Below are positions 10,437 through 24,232 of a stretch of DNA of 64,000 nucleotides, in pieces. The stretch covers positions 7,006,001 to 7,070,000 of the forward strand of contig CP071493.1 in assembly GCA_017354895.1 (NCBI GenBank). Reading direction: 5' to 3'. The stretch is from Podospora comata. Lineage: Eukaryota; Ascomycota; Sordariomycetes; Sordariales; Podosporaceae. Within the stretch, counting starts at the first letter, position 1. Each line of letters opens with the position of its first letter. Made by a program: the position numbers and the translations under genes. The notes under the pieces are model-generated. The model made no database searches, was not told where the DNA came from, and saw only the letters and a program-made list of their open reading frames with translations.

Positions 10437-11207
10437 AACACAAAAGCCATCGTCACACGACGGCCAAACCGACAGCAACAAACGGGAACGAAGAAAAACA
10501 AACTGCACGAATATTATCAAAGGGAAGGTTACCCGCGAATCAACATCTAAGGATGCTTCTGCATTCAAGTGACGCCGCTGACACCATATTCTCATCTTAC
10601 TTTTTGGGAGGGGAAGAAATCCGGTAAGGTACAGATCGGCCTGTTACAACTACCACCACATGAACTTCCGGGTCCCCTCCCTGCTCCTGCGGCTCTTTCC
10701 CATCAGCCGACTTCTCGACGATATGGTGCTGCAAGTCCATTACAGTTTGAAGAGTGGGGGTTCAGTCCAAGTCCGCGGCCAAAGGAGCGTGCCAGTGGTA
10801 TGATGTTTTCTTCAATCATTTGTCTTGATTCGTCTCTCGCTGTTTTACACCGCACTCATTGGGCAAGACCCGGCCCGTGTCTGCATGACCTCAAGGTGGC
10901 ATCCTTATCCGGGGAAAGGGAAGGAAGAGACACGAACGGGGAGATAGGCTCATACATCCTGGCGAGAAGCCACAAAAACGCGGAAAAGATGCCCATGGGA
11001 CATGATATAGATGGTTTGTCCAATCAGGTGGGGTATTGTGATGTTCTATCTCTTTCCGCGGACATACACGGCGTGATCCGGTTGAAGGATAGGTTAGGAA
11101 TGTCGTGCTGGGCGTCAACTCGGACACCCTCTGTTCTCACGGGAGACGGGACGGCTCGTCCTTGCCAAACTTCCTGTCACTGTCCAAGGCAGCTATCGGG
11201 CAGCGCT
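7533..11207. other. Gene-poor gap with a long CA microsatellite
   Basis: No gene can be supported over 3.7 kb. Short open frames on both strands lack recognisable domains. Around 7760-8290 on the minus strand there are weak signs of a small spliced gene (see findings). The stretch from about 10600 to 11207 lies just past the isovaleryl-CoA dehydrogenase stop and probably includes its 3' untranslated region. A (CA)35 run is listed separately. Confidence 0.4.
10365..10434. repeat. (CA)35 microsatellite
   Basis: Seventy bases of uninterrupted CA dinucleotide. All long frames across it are Thr-His or Cys-Val runs produced by the repeat and are not genes. Its perfection suggests recent length change, so it is likely to vary between strains. 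Confidence 0.98.
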
Positions 11208-12593
11208 CTAGTTGGCCAGATGGGCATACTCCTTGTTGAAGGCGCGCCCGATCACCATCCGCCTGACCTCGGATGTTCCCGCTCCAATCTCATACAGCTT
11301 CGCATCCCGCAAGATTCTCGAAGCGGGCATCTCCTCCGTGTAGCCCATTCCGCCCAGGATTTGGATCGCATCCAGCGCGCACTCGGTCGCCCTTTCCGCG
11401 GCATAGAGGATGGCACCTGCGCAGTCCTGGGTGCGGATATCGGCCTGCTCGTCAACCGCCTTGGCCGTGGCATAGGTGTACGCCCTCGAGGCCTGGAGCT
11501 TGGTGTACATGTCGGCCAGCTTCCCTTGCATAAACTGGAACTGGGCGATAGGCGTGCCGAACTGCTTGCGGCCGTGGGCATAGGGCAGCGCAACGTCCAA
11601 AGCGGCCTGCATCAAGCCCAGTGGTCCAGCAGAAAGAACCAATCTCTCGAGGTCCAGTCCCTCCATCAGAACCCTAACCCCGCCGTTGACTTTGCCCAGG
11701 ACGTTTTCGTTGGGGACGAAGACATTCTCAAACACGAGCTCTCCCGTGTTGGAACCCCTCATGCCCATCTTGTCCAGCTTCCTCAGGCACTCGAAGCCCT
11801 CTGCCTTGTCCGTTTCGACGATGAATGCCGTGATGCCCTTTGATCCCCCATCAGGCACAGTCTTGGCGTAGACAATAACTATGTCTGCGTCTGGGCCATT
11901 GGTGATCCACATTTTGCTTCCGTTGAGGACGTAACCCCCGTCCACCTCCTTAGCTCTCGTCCGCATAGAAACAACATCACTGCCCGACCCGCTCTCACTC
12001 ATGGCCAGGGCGCCAACCTTTGTCCCCGCAATCAGATCAGGCAAGAACTTTTCTTTTTGTTCCTTTGAGCCATTAAGCTGAAGCTGGTTGACGCACAGCT
12101 GGGAGTGGGCGGCGTAGGAGAGGGCGATGGACCCCGAAGCGCGGGAGAGCTCCTCCATGACGATGCAGTGGGCTTGGTAACCCAGGCCTAGGCCGCCGAC
12201 GGCAGGGTCGGCGGTTATACCTAGCAGACCGGCCTCTCCCAGCTTGAGCCACATGTCGGGGGGGAACTGGTTGGACTTGTCGGTTTCGGACGCGAGGGTT
12301 TCGGGGAGGGAGCGGCGGACGAATTCTTGCACTGTGGTGCGGAGTTCGGAGAGGTCGGCGGGGGTTGGGGGGGTGAAGCCCTCGGGGTGTTTGGAGGAGG
12401 CATAGTGGCGGGTGGTTTGGAGGAGGTATGAGGATGTTGGTAAGGGGGTTGAGAGCGGTCTTGGGGAGGTTGTTAAGGAGGGGCAACCGAGGTTGGCTTT
12501 GGACAGACGGCCAAACTGGCGGCGGGGACCCGAGAGGATGGTTCGGGGGGCTGCTGTGCGCAACAGCGCGCGGGATGTGGAAGGGGCTGCCAT
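11208..12593 (-). CDS. IVD: Isovaleryl-CoA dehydrogenase, mitochondrial
   Basis: A single exon of 461 residues from the ATG at 12593. It is an FAD-dependent acyl-CoA dehydrogenase that converts isovaleryl-CoA to 3-methylcrotonyl-CoA in the mitochondrial matrix, passing electrons to ETF; this is the third step of leucine breakdown. Seen: an Arg/Ser-rich, acid-poor leader of about 60 residues, the signature [13 protein letters not shown] near residues 196-207, WITNG near 229-233, and the C-terminal [19 protein letters not shown] and [12 protein letters not shown] segments. The catalytic base is at the isovaleryl-CoA dehydrogenase position, Glu316 in GLDLERLVL, which separates it from short- and medium-chain relatives whose base lies further on. 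The frame is open 66 codons upstream, but that extension has no targeting character, so the inner ATG was chosen. Divergent from the MCC beta gene 479 bp away. Confidence 0.95.
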   Translation of the reverse strand: MAAPSTSRALLRTAAPRTILSGPRRQFGRLSKANLGCPSLTTSPRPLSTPLPTSSYLLQTTRHYASSKHPEGFTPPTPADLSELRTTVQEFVRRSLPETLASETDKSNQFPPDMWLKLGEAGLLGITADPAVGGLGLGYQAHCIVMEELSRASGSIALSYAAHSQLCVNQLQLNGSKEQKEKFLPDLIAGTKVGALAMSESGSGSDVVSMRTRAKEVDGGYVLNGSKMWITNGPDADIVIVYAKTVPDGGSKGITAFIVETDKAEGFECLRKLDKMGMRGSNTGELVFENVFVPNENVLGKVNGGVRVLMEGLDLERLVLSAGPLGLMQAALDVALPYAHGRKQFGTPIAQFQFMQGKLADMYTKLQASRAYTYATAKAVDEQADIRTQDCAGAILYAAERATECALDAIQILGGMGYTEEMPASRILRDAKLYEIGAGTSEVRRMVIGRAFNKEYAHLAN

Positions 12594-13072
12594 GGTTGTG
12601 ATGGATTCAGTAGATCGAGTATGTGCGACAGCAAGATGAGGAAGAAAAAAGTGAAGGAAGACTGTAGTTCCCGGGTGACTTCTCCCTGGCTTACACGGCC
12701 ATCTAAATGCCAAGGCCGCGCAACACCCCGGCAGGCACGCGGGCAGCCGCTGATAGCAAGTGCTGGAGTGCGATTGAGCTCGGCTTACCACGGCCTAAGC
12801 CGGCCCGGTCTGTTGAGGTAAGCCACCTTCCAGGAACGACTTGGTTTCGAGGGCGGTTCACAAGTCGAAGGACGTCAGTGATGCTGATCGCGGGCTCCGT
12901 GTCTGCCCAGGGCCGCGGTAAGCCGCTGAGCCGCGTTTCTGCTTCGCTTTGCTCTCGATCCCTTACACCAATTCTCACGGTCTTCTGCACCTGTTCTGCT
13001 TCAGTGGTTGTTCCTTTTGGCGCAACAGCACTGTCCCACCATCTCCAACGTCATCGCCACTCCGTCGCAAGC
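12594..13072. promoter_or_regulatory. Shared divergent promoter of the leucine-catabolism pair, with repeated TAAGCCG motifs
   Basis: The 479 bp between two divergent start codons hold a perfect inverted repeat, CGGCTTA-8 bp-TAAGCCG, at 12781-12802; another TAAGCCG at 12919-12925; and near copies TAAGCCA at 12819-12825 and TGGCTTA at 12687-12693. GGCTTAC is followed by ACGGCC in two of them. The CGG...CCG ends suggest a Zn2Cys6 activator or repressor site controlling both genes; the factor is not known from this sequence. Confidence 0.6.
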
Positions 13073-14853
13073 ATGCTCCCCCAAATATCGCGACAATTGA
13101 GTCGCCAATGCCGGCGCACTCGCCTTCTCGGTCCAACACCCCATCCCTCATCACCAAGAACCCCACGGTGTAGCAGCAGGACAGTAGCAACCTTCACCAC
13201 CCCCCACCAATCCTCCTCCATCTCCGTCATCCCCACCGCCGTCGACCCCTCCTCCCCCGAATACCTCGAAAACACCAAGCTCATGTCTGCCGCCATGTCT
13301 CGGCTCGAATCCCTTACCCGCAAAGCTCACCAGGGCGGTCCCGCAAAGGCAAGGGAAAAGCACCTCGCCAGAAAGAAGATGCTCCCCCGCGACAGGATCA
13401 CGGCTTTGATCGACCCGGGGAGCACCTTTCTTGAACTTTCCCCCCTGGCCGGTCACGAGCTCTACCCCGAGGCCGAGGTGCCGTGCGGCGGTATCATCAC
13501 CGGAGTGGGTGTTGTCGAGGGAGTGGAGTGCGTGATCGTTGCCAACGACAGCACCGTCAAGGGAGGGACATACTACCCTATCACGGTCAAAAAGCATCTT
13601 CGTGCGCAAGAGGTGGCAAAGGAGAACAACCTCCCGTGCATATACCTTGTTGATTCTGGAGGAGCGAACCTGCCGCACCAGTCGGATGTGTTCCCGGACA
13701 GGGAGCATTTCGGACGGATCTTCTACAACCAGGCGAGGATGTCCGCTGCGGGGGTTCCACAGATTGCGGTGGTGATGGGGCCTTGCACTGCGGGAGGGGC
13801 GTATGTACCGGCCATGAGTGACGAGAGTATCATTGTGCAGGAGCAGGGTCACATCTTTCTTGCGGGGCCGCCGTTGGTCAAGGCGGCAACGGGGGAGGTG
13901 GTGAGCCCGGAGGAGCTGGGGGGGGGGAAGATGCATAGTAGCGTGAGTGGTGTGACGGATTACTTGGCGGTGGATGATGCCCATGCTGTTGTGCTGGCGA
14001 GGAGGTGCGTGAGTAACCTCAACTGGCCCAAGAAGACCGCGCTGGTGAAGACGTATGAGGAGCCGGTGTATGATCCGGAGGAGCTGCTGGGAATTGCGAG
14101 CACCAACCTCAGAAAGCCACTGCCGATCCATGAGGTTATTGCACGGATTGTGGACGGCAGCAAGTTTAGTGAGTTCAAGAGGGACTTTGGGACCACGCTG
14201 GTGACGGGCTTCGCCGAGATTTACGGGCACAAGGTTGGCATTGTGGCCAATAACGGGATTCTGTTCAGCAGTTCGTCGCTGAAGGGGGCGCATTTCATTG
14301 AGTTGTGCTCTCAGAGGGGGATCCCGCTGGTGTTTTTGCAGAACATCAGTGGGTTCATGGTTGGTAAGGATGCGGAGAGGGAAGGGATTGCGAAGAACGG
14401 CGCGAAGCTGGTCACGGCGGTGGCGTGCGCGGATGTGCCCAAGTTTACGGTGGTGGTGGGAGGTAGTTATGGTGCGGGCAACTATGGCATGTGCGGGCGG
14501 GCGTACTCGCCGAGGTTCTTGTGGATGTGGCCGAATGCGAGGGTGGGCGTGATGGGTGGTGAGCAGCTCGCCAAGGTGATGGAGACGGTTGGGAAGGGGG
14601 TGGATGAGGGGTTGAAGGACAGGATCGAGAAGGAGAGTGATAGTGTTTTCTCGAGTGCGAGGTTGTGGGTGAGTATTTTGTTCACGATCATCGAGGTCCT
14701 GAGTCACGGATTGCTAACATTGGGGTCCAGGATGACGGTGTCATTCCACCACAGCATACCAGGAGATACCTGGGCCTGGGACTGAACGCCGCGATGGGAG
14801 GTAGGAACGATGTCAAGGCTGGTGCTACGAAGTTTGGTGTTTTCAGAATGTAA
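13073..14853 (+). CDS. MCCB: Methylcrotonyl-CoA carboxylase beta (carboxyltransferase) subunit, mitochondrial
   Basis: Two exons, 13073-14668 and 14731-14853, give 572 residues; the 62-bp intron has GTGAGT, a GCTAAC branch site and CAG, and without it the conserved C-terminus ([13 protein letters not shown], ending FGVFRM) would be lost. The protein carries the biotin-dependent carboxyltransferase fold twice over. In the N-terminal half lie [12 protein letters not shown] near residue 162, [11 protein letters not shown] near 193 and [14 protein letters not shown] near 239-252; in the C-terminal half [19 protein letters not shown] near 463-482. With the biotin-bearing alpha subunit, not in this window, it carboxylates 3-methylcrotonyl-CoA to 3-methylglutaconyl-CoA, the step right after isovaleryl-CoA dehydrogenase. 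Residues 1-45 are Arg/Ser/Thr-rich and acid-free, like a mitochondrial leader. The length matches the human subunit (563). The ATG at 13073 is preferred over an upstream frame extension that overlaps the shared promoter. Confidence 0.95.
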
Positions 14854-15713
14854 ATGCTCGCCAGGTAAAACCATGGAGATGCTTGAGGAGCGGGCGTAGG
14901 GGAGCAAGCATGTGTTTTGGTGATATAAAATGAAGAAGTTTTCACGAACCGAGATAGCCCAATTCATTATTATCTACTTTGCCCATCTGTTTCAAAGTCG
15001 GTTGCATCGTCAACACTCTTGCTTGCCATCCTTGGACTCCTATCCATCTGCCATGGTCGCCAAACCCTCAGAAATGGTATGTCTGTGGTTCGTCTCGTAC
15101 TGCTTGAGGATACGGCGTCACCATGGTGTTTTGACAGTTTGCTTATCAGCCCTTCCCCTCACCCCTCACCCCCCATCCGATCAACCCCTATTTCAGGGGC
15201 AAATGTCTAGTCGAAGATGCTGTCATCCACGTGATTGAACAGCTTTGCAATCGACCCATCTGGGCACTTGTCGATCTGCCATGCAACAGTTCTGTTCTTC
15301 GTGGTTCAAACCCGAACGCCGTCACCGAAAAGCGAGAATTCCTCCAAGCGCACCATTCTCACAGGAAAATGTGGGCTTGAAAAGATCCAGATGCTTTATC
15401 GACAGCACCGATCTCTGATCTAGCCCTCAAGTGCGGGACTGGCGGTAGGAAAGCTACCCCTACTTCCCCACATGGAGGCGCTTCCAGCCTTGTCGATTCC
15501 CTGTCAGATACCACCTCAGAATGGTGGGGGGGGGAGACTGCGGGCAGGAGTGGTATAAACCAAGCTACCCCGCTTGGGGATATCTGAACTCGCCAGGAAA
15601 CACGACCAAGGATATCAGCAAAGATAAATACCATTGAAGCATCGAGAAACCAAAAGTTCTTGACATCGCCATACTTCGAGAAAGCATCAACAGTTTCAGA
15701 CCAAAACCCAGCC
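14854..15713. other. Gap between MCCB and the SDR gene
   Basis: Probably the MCCB 3' untranslated region followed by the SDR promoter. No further gene, RNA gene or notable repeat is seen. Confidence 0.4.
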
Positions 15714-17092
<1,379 letters not shown>

Positions 17093-20000
17093 AAGGTTCA
17101 TCATCCATGGAGTGGTTGGATTTGTGTCAGAGAAATGGGAATGTAATATCATGTCATGACATGAGATAGAATAGGGGGCGTTTTTAAAAGAGCGAGCATA
17201 GAAGTATGCAGCCAAATTGGATTTAATCAAGTTGAACCATTTGTTTACTACTTTCTACATGGAAGACATATTCGTGAGAGATGGACTATTGAATTCAATC
17301 CGTCCGACTCCCCAGGATGGACCTCAAGCTACATAGGTGACGAGCAAGTCAATTAGAAAGTGAGGTGGGCATCTCCATAACCCTCAACACCCTCACCGCA
17401 TCTTTACCTTTTCTTTTTCTTTTATTTTTTCTTTTCTTCTTTTCTCGAGAGAAAATACTGCTTTGAGACATGAAAAGTCCTTTGATAATGCAGTCTTGAC
17501 GGACGAATGGAAACCAGAATCTCTTAGAGCCGAAAGCAAGACGCCCACCACACACTCCTCACCCAAAACCGGGCCGGTTCTGACAGGTCATATGCATCGG
17601 CTCGGTTCGGCATGGTGGGCGGCAGTCTGGATGGTTGTTGGCCAAGTCTTGACTGCAGCATCCAATGTACCCAAACGTACATCCCTTGACATGCACTTGC
17701 AGACGGGCTGATATGCGATGTGAACAACTCTTTTGGATGTATCAAGGGCGGCCGCACTTGTTTGGGCGCGAAAGAGAAGACCGGCGAGCTGGTGATGGGA
17801 GAATATAGTGGGTCAAAGCGTTTCAAAAGCCTGTTGCAGGGCTAGTGTTAGGGTGGTGCCCAACTGTAGGGAGATCAACTGACACGTAATTACTACAGTA
17901 GCTTTGGCAAAACAGGTACGTACCAAAACCAATGTGGAATTCCCTTTACCCCAAAAACCAGAGAAGAAACAAACCTTGATCATCTGATCTCCTGTGTGTC
18001 ACCTTGTGGCATTCTGGGTTCCCTGGCACACATCGAGACGCTCACAAACACCCACACCCCCTCACAGGACAAAGGCAGTCCCTGATCATGTCGTCAACCG
18101 CTCCTCTCAGCCTCGGCCAAAGAATATGAACACGCCTTCACCTCCTTCCTCGCCGAGAGAGGAAATGAAAAAAAAGAAATTACTCTCGAGCTCGCCATGG
18201 CGCAATGAACCAATGGATCAAGGTCATGTCCCGTCACAAGACTGGTTCCCCGCAAAAGCTGGGCAGATCAGAAGATCCCGGACCAGGGGTTTGACGAGAA
18301 GACGGTTCACAGGAATAAAAGAGGGGAAAGAGAGAGAAAGACACTTCATCGTCAGATGTTGGCCGGCCGGCCGCATTAGCTGGCTAGACCCGTCACCGTC
18401 CAAGCGGTTCTTTACGTACTGCAAACCAAGCTCATTGCAGGAGAGGAGCAAGGCGTGGTTTTTTCTTCTGTCTTTGCATCATCGTGCTGGTGCGGGTAGG
18501 GCTGTGTTTTTTTCAAACATTGGGAATTGGGCGGCGGCAAAAAAATAGCCGTCCCCCGCATAGTAAGTACAAAAGCAGTGGAGTGTGTTTTCCTCCTCAG
18601 AGGAGGCTGTCAGAAGAGGCTGGAAGGGCCACCACTGGGTCGCGGAACAGATGATGCGGTCTGGGGAAAGCTGGGAACCTTTTGAAACCCCCCTGTCGTG
18701 ATATAATCCGGGGTTCAGGTGGGCAACAAAAACGCGCTGTGTGCTTGTCATAGGGGAGGCCTGGAATTAGCCGAGTTTGTACCACTGTGTGACAGTGGGA
18801 GGAGTCATGGACCAGCGGGAACAGAATTCTCGGATGGCTGTCGCGTTTCCCTTGCTTGGTTATCGTTGGTGAGCAAGCCGGCCTCAGACGTCACTTGGTT
18901 TCTCAGTTCCTCCGAGCCACGGCGGAAAAGAAATGTGATGGCGATCTCGTCACTGAAAAGGGAGAAGGCCGTGACGAGGTTGGTCTCCCCGCTACGCCAT
19001 CCAAACACGGGCGAGGGGGTTGAGCGTGGGGGGCGATAGGGGCGGCGTATGGTGCTGATGTTGTGGAAAGGTCGTTGGCATTCCGAGGTCTTGGTCCACC
19101 GCAGCCATCAGCGGAGCGGCTCACACTCTCCTTATGCGTAACCATCGGAGGCTCCAGCTGAGCTCGTAACGGGGGCCATGAGGCGGGCAACCGTACGCAG
19201 ATCCGCCCGAGAGCTGAGTCGCACGGGCAGACGAGGTCAACCACGGACCACAGGCGGCAGGCCGAGTGAAGGAGGGCCTCCGAGGAGACGATAGACCCTG
19301 TGCGAGAACGGGCTGGCTGTTCAAGTAACACTCAAAATCCCACGTGTGCCGTCGCCAGGTGTGCTTGTTTCCCACGAGTGCGTAATCTTCGCCCACCGGT
19401 GACCGAAACTGGAGTGATTCCCGGGGTGGTTTTTGGGGCGGTGATGGGTGGTGATAGGTGAAGATATGTGGTGTGGTGGTTATCTCCTCCCCCAGACAGT
19501 ATCCGAAAAAGCAAACCCCACGGCCAGCGCAAGGTTCAAGGTTGATGCCCGACAACAAGTGCAAGGGTGTTCTAGCCGGGGCTGGACTTCCTTCCTCTTG
19601 CTTTTTGCTGCCCGCAGGGGAGGCGGTGAATGAATCGGCAGCGTTGAGAGTGGGAGCGAGCGCGTGAGCTTCCTTCTCCTCCTCTCTCTCTCTCTGTCTC
19701 GGCTCCCGATGGGCTTGGATGGAATATGTCAAATGGCATTTTGCTGGTCAGATCACGATGGGCCCCAAAGCCATCTCCCCGCTTGCCAATGCCCGCTCGT
19801 GCCCGGCTTTCTGCTGATCTATCTGCTCACCGGATCGGATCTGCAGAGCCAGTCCAGACCAATCTGCCACGCTGGTGCCTAGCCTTCGGTGCGAGCCGGG
19901 AGCTTCCAGGGCCTGTGCTTGGCTTTTGGGGGCGTGTCCAGTGCCTGACATGCGCTACCGGGCCCCCTTCTGCTGCAGCTCTAGCCCCTGTTCAGTTGGC

Positions 20001-21013
20001 ACCTTCCAGTGCCTCCATGGGCATTTCTTCTCCTCCTTTCCTTCCGGATGCCCCCAAACTCCCCCAACTTTCTTTTTCCATTTCTTTTTTTGATACTAAA
20101 CATTCGAGCACCTTCTCGCTGGGTGTCCCGTGCTTGGTTGGCTCAGGTTTGGTTCCAGATGCAGACGCCAGTGATGGAATTGGTTTGCGTCTCACTGGCA
20201 TTGCCACTGCAATAAGCTTTTCCGTGTTTTTGCTCGTTGGCTGTTCGCTGGGCAGCCCTCGTGCTCAACCTTCGTCGTCCCATCCCAACGCTCATGGAGC
20301 ACCTGGACCTACTCTGCTCTCCTCACTCGACTGGACATCAGACGGCTCTTTTCTTGCCGCCTCGTGGTGTCCTCCGGCCCCGAAGAGAGAGCGCACGAGC
20401 TGAGAGCTACGACGAGAGGGGCAAGGATCTGCTCTCAACAACGGACCGTACTCTCGTTTGTGAACGGTACGTGAGAAATTTGCGGAAAGAGAAGAAGCAA
20501 ATCAGCGCGTCGGGGGGGACGGGGGGGGGCTTCTTGCTTCTGGTTCATGGCCCCGGGATTTCCAACTCCCAGCCGTTTCCCCGAGACACAAACGACGCTC
20601 GCACCTCCGACCGGCCAGCCACCGACCCCTTCTGGCCTGGTCGCTCAAAGGCGCCAGTGAGGTGTGTCGTGTCGAACCAGGGAGGCCTTTGCCAAGCTGC
20701 TTGAAGCTGTAGGTAAGACGTCCGGGGTTAGCCCTCCCTCCACAGGATGCGCGCCAGAGACTTCTATCCCAACTTTTGTCACATCGTCACCGCCCCCTGT
20801 CACTTGTCCATCATGGCCCAGATGCCAGAGCTCATGTCGCCCGTCCTTGTCTCAACTGACGCTTATCTTTTGTCTAGGTCCTCGCCCTGATCTATCTTGC
20901 TCCGGCCATCCCGCTGGCTGTTTGTCAACCAGCTTGCCTTCTCAGATCTGCTGGAGATGTCTGTCTGACCCGGCTTCACCTATCGTCAGCTAATCCCTTC
21001 GCCTTTCACAACA
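17093..21013. other. 3.9-kb gene-free stretch
   Basis: No gene is supported. Open frames on both strands are short or composition-driven and lack domains. The right-hand part, from about 19600, is rich in CT tracts and probably holds the promoter and a long leader of the AreA-GATA-like gene that starts at 21014. No tRNA-like or transposon-like sequence is seen. Confidence 0.45.
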
Positions 21014-22959
21014 ATGGAGGCCATGGCCATGGCTATGTTGCTGCCCAAAGGCATTGTCGAAAACACGCGCGAGATATACAAGGAGGTGGCGAGCTATCCC
21101 ATCGTCCCTCCAGAGAAGCTATGGCAATATTGGAATGGTATTTGAGCCGACGACGCCCTTGGAAACCGGTGCCAAGACTCTTGACTAACACGCACATCTC
21201 TAGTCTACACAACAACCTCACGAAAGCTTGTTGACCCAACCGCGTACAGATTGGAACACTTTTGGTGGCACGTTTGGGGAAGTGACAGACGATATCTCAG
21301 CGGGTCAACGCTTGCCAAACTGTTCGAAGAGGTCTCCCATGGCCCGACATTCGTCCCTTTACGATCTGTTAGAAACAGATACGAAGGGCCATCGGTAGGC
21401 CACCTTTGCATTGCTGCGGTCGTTGACAGAAAAACTGATAAACTGGACAGGGCCACAGCGATGCACGTAATCATGGCGGGGGAGACGCAAAAGCAGCCTC
21501 ACGGCAGGGGCAGCCCAATCAAAACTCGGACCAGCAGAGATCAGCCCCTGTTGGCGGAATGAAGCTACCGACGCCGTCGTCCTCGAGGCCACCCCCAGCC
21601 CACCCGATCTTAAAGAAGAAGAATAGAGGGCCTTCTGGATCAAAACCAAGGCCAACGGCTCGATTCGTGGACCCGTCTGCTTTTCAAGAGCTTATCATTA
21701 CCCCTTTGACCGAGCCAGTTGCGCCACAGCAGCTCCCGTCCTCGCCTCCGGGCGAGCCGGTCGCCAAGAAGAACAGGGCGGTGGCAGTTGTTGATGAAGC
21801 GCAAACTCCTACTGCAGTCGACATGCCGCCGCCGCCGAAGCCTTCACCTCGTGTCACAGAGATGCCTCCCCCGCCAAAACCATCACCAAAGCGAAAGAAT
21901 GTCCCTTCGGCCGTGACGGTTGCCGGTGGAACCGACGTCCGTCCACCGCCAATCTCACCAGCCAAGCCCGAGAGAGCTGCGCCGCCGACAGGGAGACGGA
22001 TTGTTGCCAGCACAGCAGCATCGAAGAGGCGTCCAGTCATGTCGAGGAGACAGAGCTCCCAAAGCTCAGGGGGCACAGGAACGCGCGTCGTCAGCCCGGC
22101 CACCGCGGCGCTGGTGAAGCAGGTGGTGGCGCAAAAGTCCAAAGGACAAGAAGGAGTCGGCCACCAAGATTCGGCCATAATATCTTCATCAACGGAAAGC
22201 CAAGGGGTTGTTCCCCCCATCAGTGCAAAGTCAGCTGGGAAACGGCCAGCCAAAGCCCCAATAGATCAACCAGTCACCACTGCGCAGAACGTACACCAAC
22301 CCCCTAATCAGGCAGATGACCGGCATAATCGTCCTCTTCTAGTAACAGAAAGGCGACCATTTCTCACGGCAGGAATACAGCCACCGACATACATGGCCGC
22401 CCCTTTCCAACGACGATCAACCTGGGACCTCGACGCCCAATTTCGAGAACCCCGGCCCCAACCTCGAATCCCTGGGGGTTTGGTCCAAGACCGAGCTCAA
22501 CGCCCCAGTTTCGGCCTCCAGCGATCTGCCCCCATGATGGCGGGATTCGTAACCAGCACCACCACCAGCACCACCACCAGCCCCATCCGAGGATCCAGCA
22601 GCACAGCCACAGCACCAAAAATCGTCCGTTCTCGCTCCAACAATACGGACAATCGACTCTCCCTCATGGCCCTGCCGACGGGTGTTACGAGTGTGGTAGC
22701 GACTACTACTCCTGCAATAGCAACAGCACGGTTTGATTCAGAGCCGGTGGCGTTTGCACCTCGGGAGCCGGAAGCGAGGGATATTCCGGATTGTGTGATG
22801 GATTTTTCGAGAGGTTTCACGACGAACCGGGTTCTGCAGCCGCGCTTTACGCCCACGCCACCGAATCCGGCGCCGCCAATTCCGTTTGGGAGGTCAAAGA
22901 GCCAGTTGCATTTGTTGTTGGAGAAGGAGAAGGAGAAGTTGAAGAGGGGAAATTTTTAA
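21014..22959 (+). CDS. AreA GATA-like domain (DUF1752) protein
   Basis: Three exons, 21014-21137, 21204-21394 and 21451-22959, encode 607 residues; the introns are 66 and 56 bp with GT-AG ends and restore one frame. The first about 105 residues form the conserved part: a short N-terminal helix (PKGIVENTREIYKEVASYP), KLWQYWN, then a Trp-rich segment (YRLEHFWWHVWGSDRRYLSG, residues about 55-74) typical of the domain shared with the N-terminus of the nitrogen regulator AreA and named for it. There is no GATA zinc finger, so DNA binding is not expected. The remaining 500 residues are disordered, rich in Pro, Ser, Thr and Ala, with paired MPPPPKPSPK-like repeats near residues 195-225 that could be SH3 or WW ligands, and a short basic tail. 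Function is unknown; a role in nutrient or TORC1 signalling is only a guess from family context. Confidence 0.72.
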
Positions 22960-24232
22960 TAGTCAAGACTAATTTCTATCACGGGGGTTTAATGATTGAG
23001 GGAGAGCGAGTTGTGTACATGTCACTGGTGGGTAAACCACATTGTATTTATAGCTGGATCGATTATCCTGGGGTTTTGGTTTGGTGAGCGGGTTATGGGG
23101 GTTTTGGTATTGTTATGTGATTTGGGATTTTTCTTTGGAGGGGGTTGGGTGGTGGGCACAACGAGATGATATGGTTTTGGCCTGGTAAGTTTGGTAAGTT
23201 TGGTTTGGTCATGGCACAAGGGCAGGTCACAGATACCCCGTTGTCGTAGTTTTGGTAAACGAGAGAGGTGGAAGGGGGGCCACAGTTTTAATAAAGTCTG
23301 TTTTTGCTTTTTGAAGCTTGAGTACCCTTATGTGTGTTGTTGGTCGGTGGTAAGGGGAGGAGCATGTGTTGATGATTACATTTGTTCATGTTGACAATCC
23401 TCAAAGTTCCCTCTTCTTTCCTTGGTTACGAATACATACCTATATTCCGGGACACGAACCTGCCCAGAAATAAGGCTTGTCTTATGTGCTGCCATCAAGA
23501 GAACCAGGATCAAGCGTGTGCATGATGATGATGATGATGATGATGATGGACTTGAAGCGCAATTATGACTAGATTTTTCACCAGGGAAGGTAGGGGGGAC
23601 CTTTGTTTCTATTCTGGCTTGACCTACCATTTACCTGCCCCATTTTGCCCAGCTGCCCATCCTCAAAACGTTACATCGAGTTTCCTTAACCCCTTTTTTA
23701 ACCCCCTTTTTGTTGCATTTTGCCCCAACTACCACCGTACCACCCCAACTTTGACAGTCATCCCCTGTTTGTGAAGTCAACTACAGATCAGGGTCGCTGG
23801 ATCAGGGGGCACGCCAGAACCATTGATGATATGAAACAATATATTATTATCACCAAGAAACCCCCCAAAAAAAAAAAAAACATCAGGAATCCATCGGTGC
23901 GAAGGGGTATAGTATAGTAACACTTTTGTTTGCTCTCCTCCAAACCCAACTTTCCACAACTAGTTTAAACGATCGATCGTCCCTTTCCAACCCCCCCAAA
24001 TCTTCCCGTCATTATCCATTATTACTCCTCTTTCTCTCCATCTTGTGTGCGCAAGGGGGGAGGGGCGCGGGCGGGTAAGTAAATGGTATGTATACATACT
24101 CATAAGTACTCGTTGCCAAGTATACTTTTCCGTGTCCATCTCTTTACTTCCCTAGAGTTCCCGTTTTTCCATCTAAAAGTACCCAACCCTGATGATATCC
24201 TACAATTTGTTCCCTTCTGGGCATCAACAACC
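22960..24232. other. Convergent intergenic region
   Basis: It separates two convergent genes and holds both 3' untranslated regions. An AATAAA at 23290-23295, about 330 bp past the AreA-GATA-like stop, is a possible poly(A) signal. An ATG/ATC trinucleotide run is at about 23523-23548 and a homopolymer A run at about 23868-23880. No gene is seen. Confidence 0.4.

Noticed and set aside
10274-10595. Open frames across the CA microsatellite
   Set aside because: They exist only because a dinucleotide repeat has no stop codon; the product is Thr-His or Cys-Val runs.
10569-11843. 424-codon plus-strand frame overlapping the isovaleryl-CoA dehydrogenase gene
   Set aside because: Most of it is the complement of the dehydrogenase; the rest has no recognisable motif.
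13151-14707. 518-codon frame on the strand opposite the MCC beta gene
   Set aside because: It mirrors a well-supported gene; its His/Arg/Pro-rich product is what the complement of GC-rich codons gives, and it has no domain.
19726-20403. 225-codon plus-strand frame in the gap before the AreA-GATA-like gene
   Set aside because: Composition-driven, no domain, and without a sensible splice link to the gene downstream; more likely promoter or leader.
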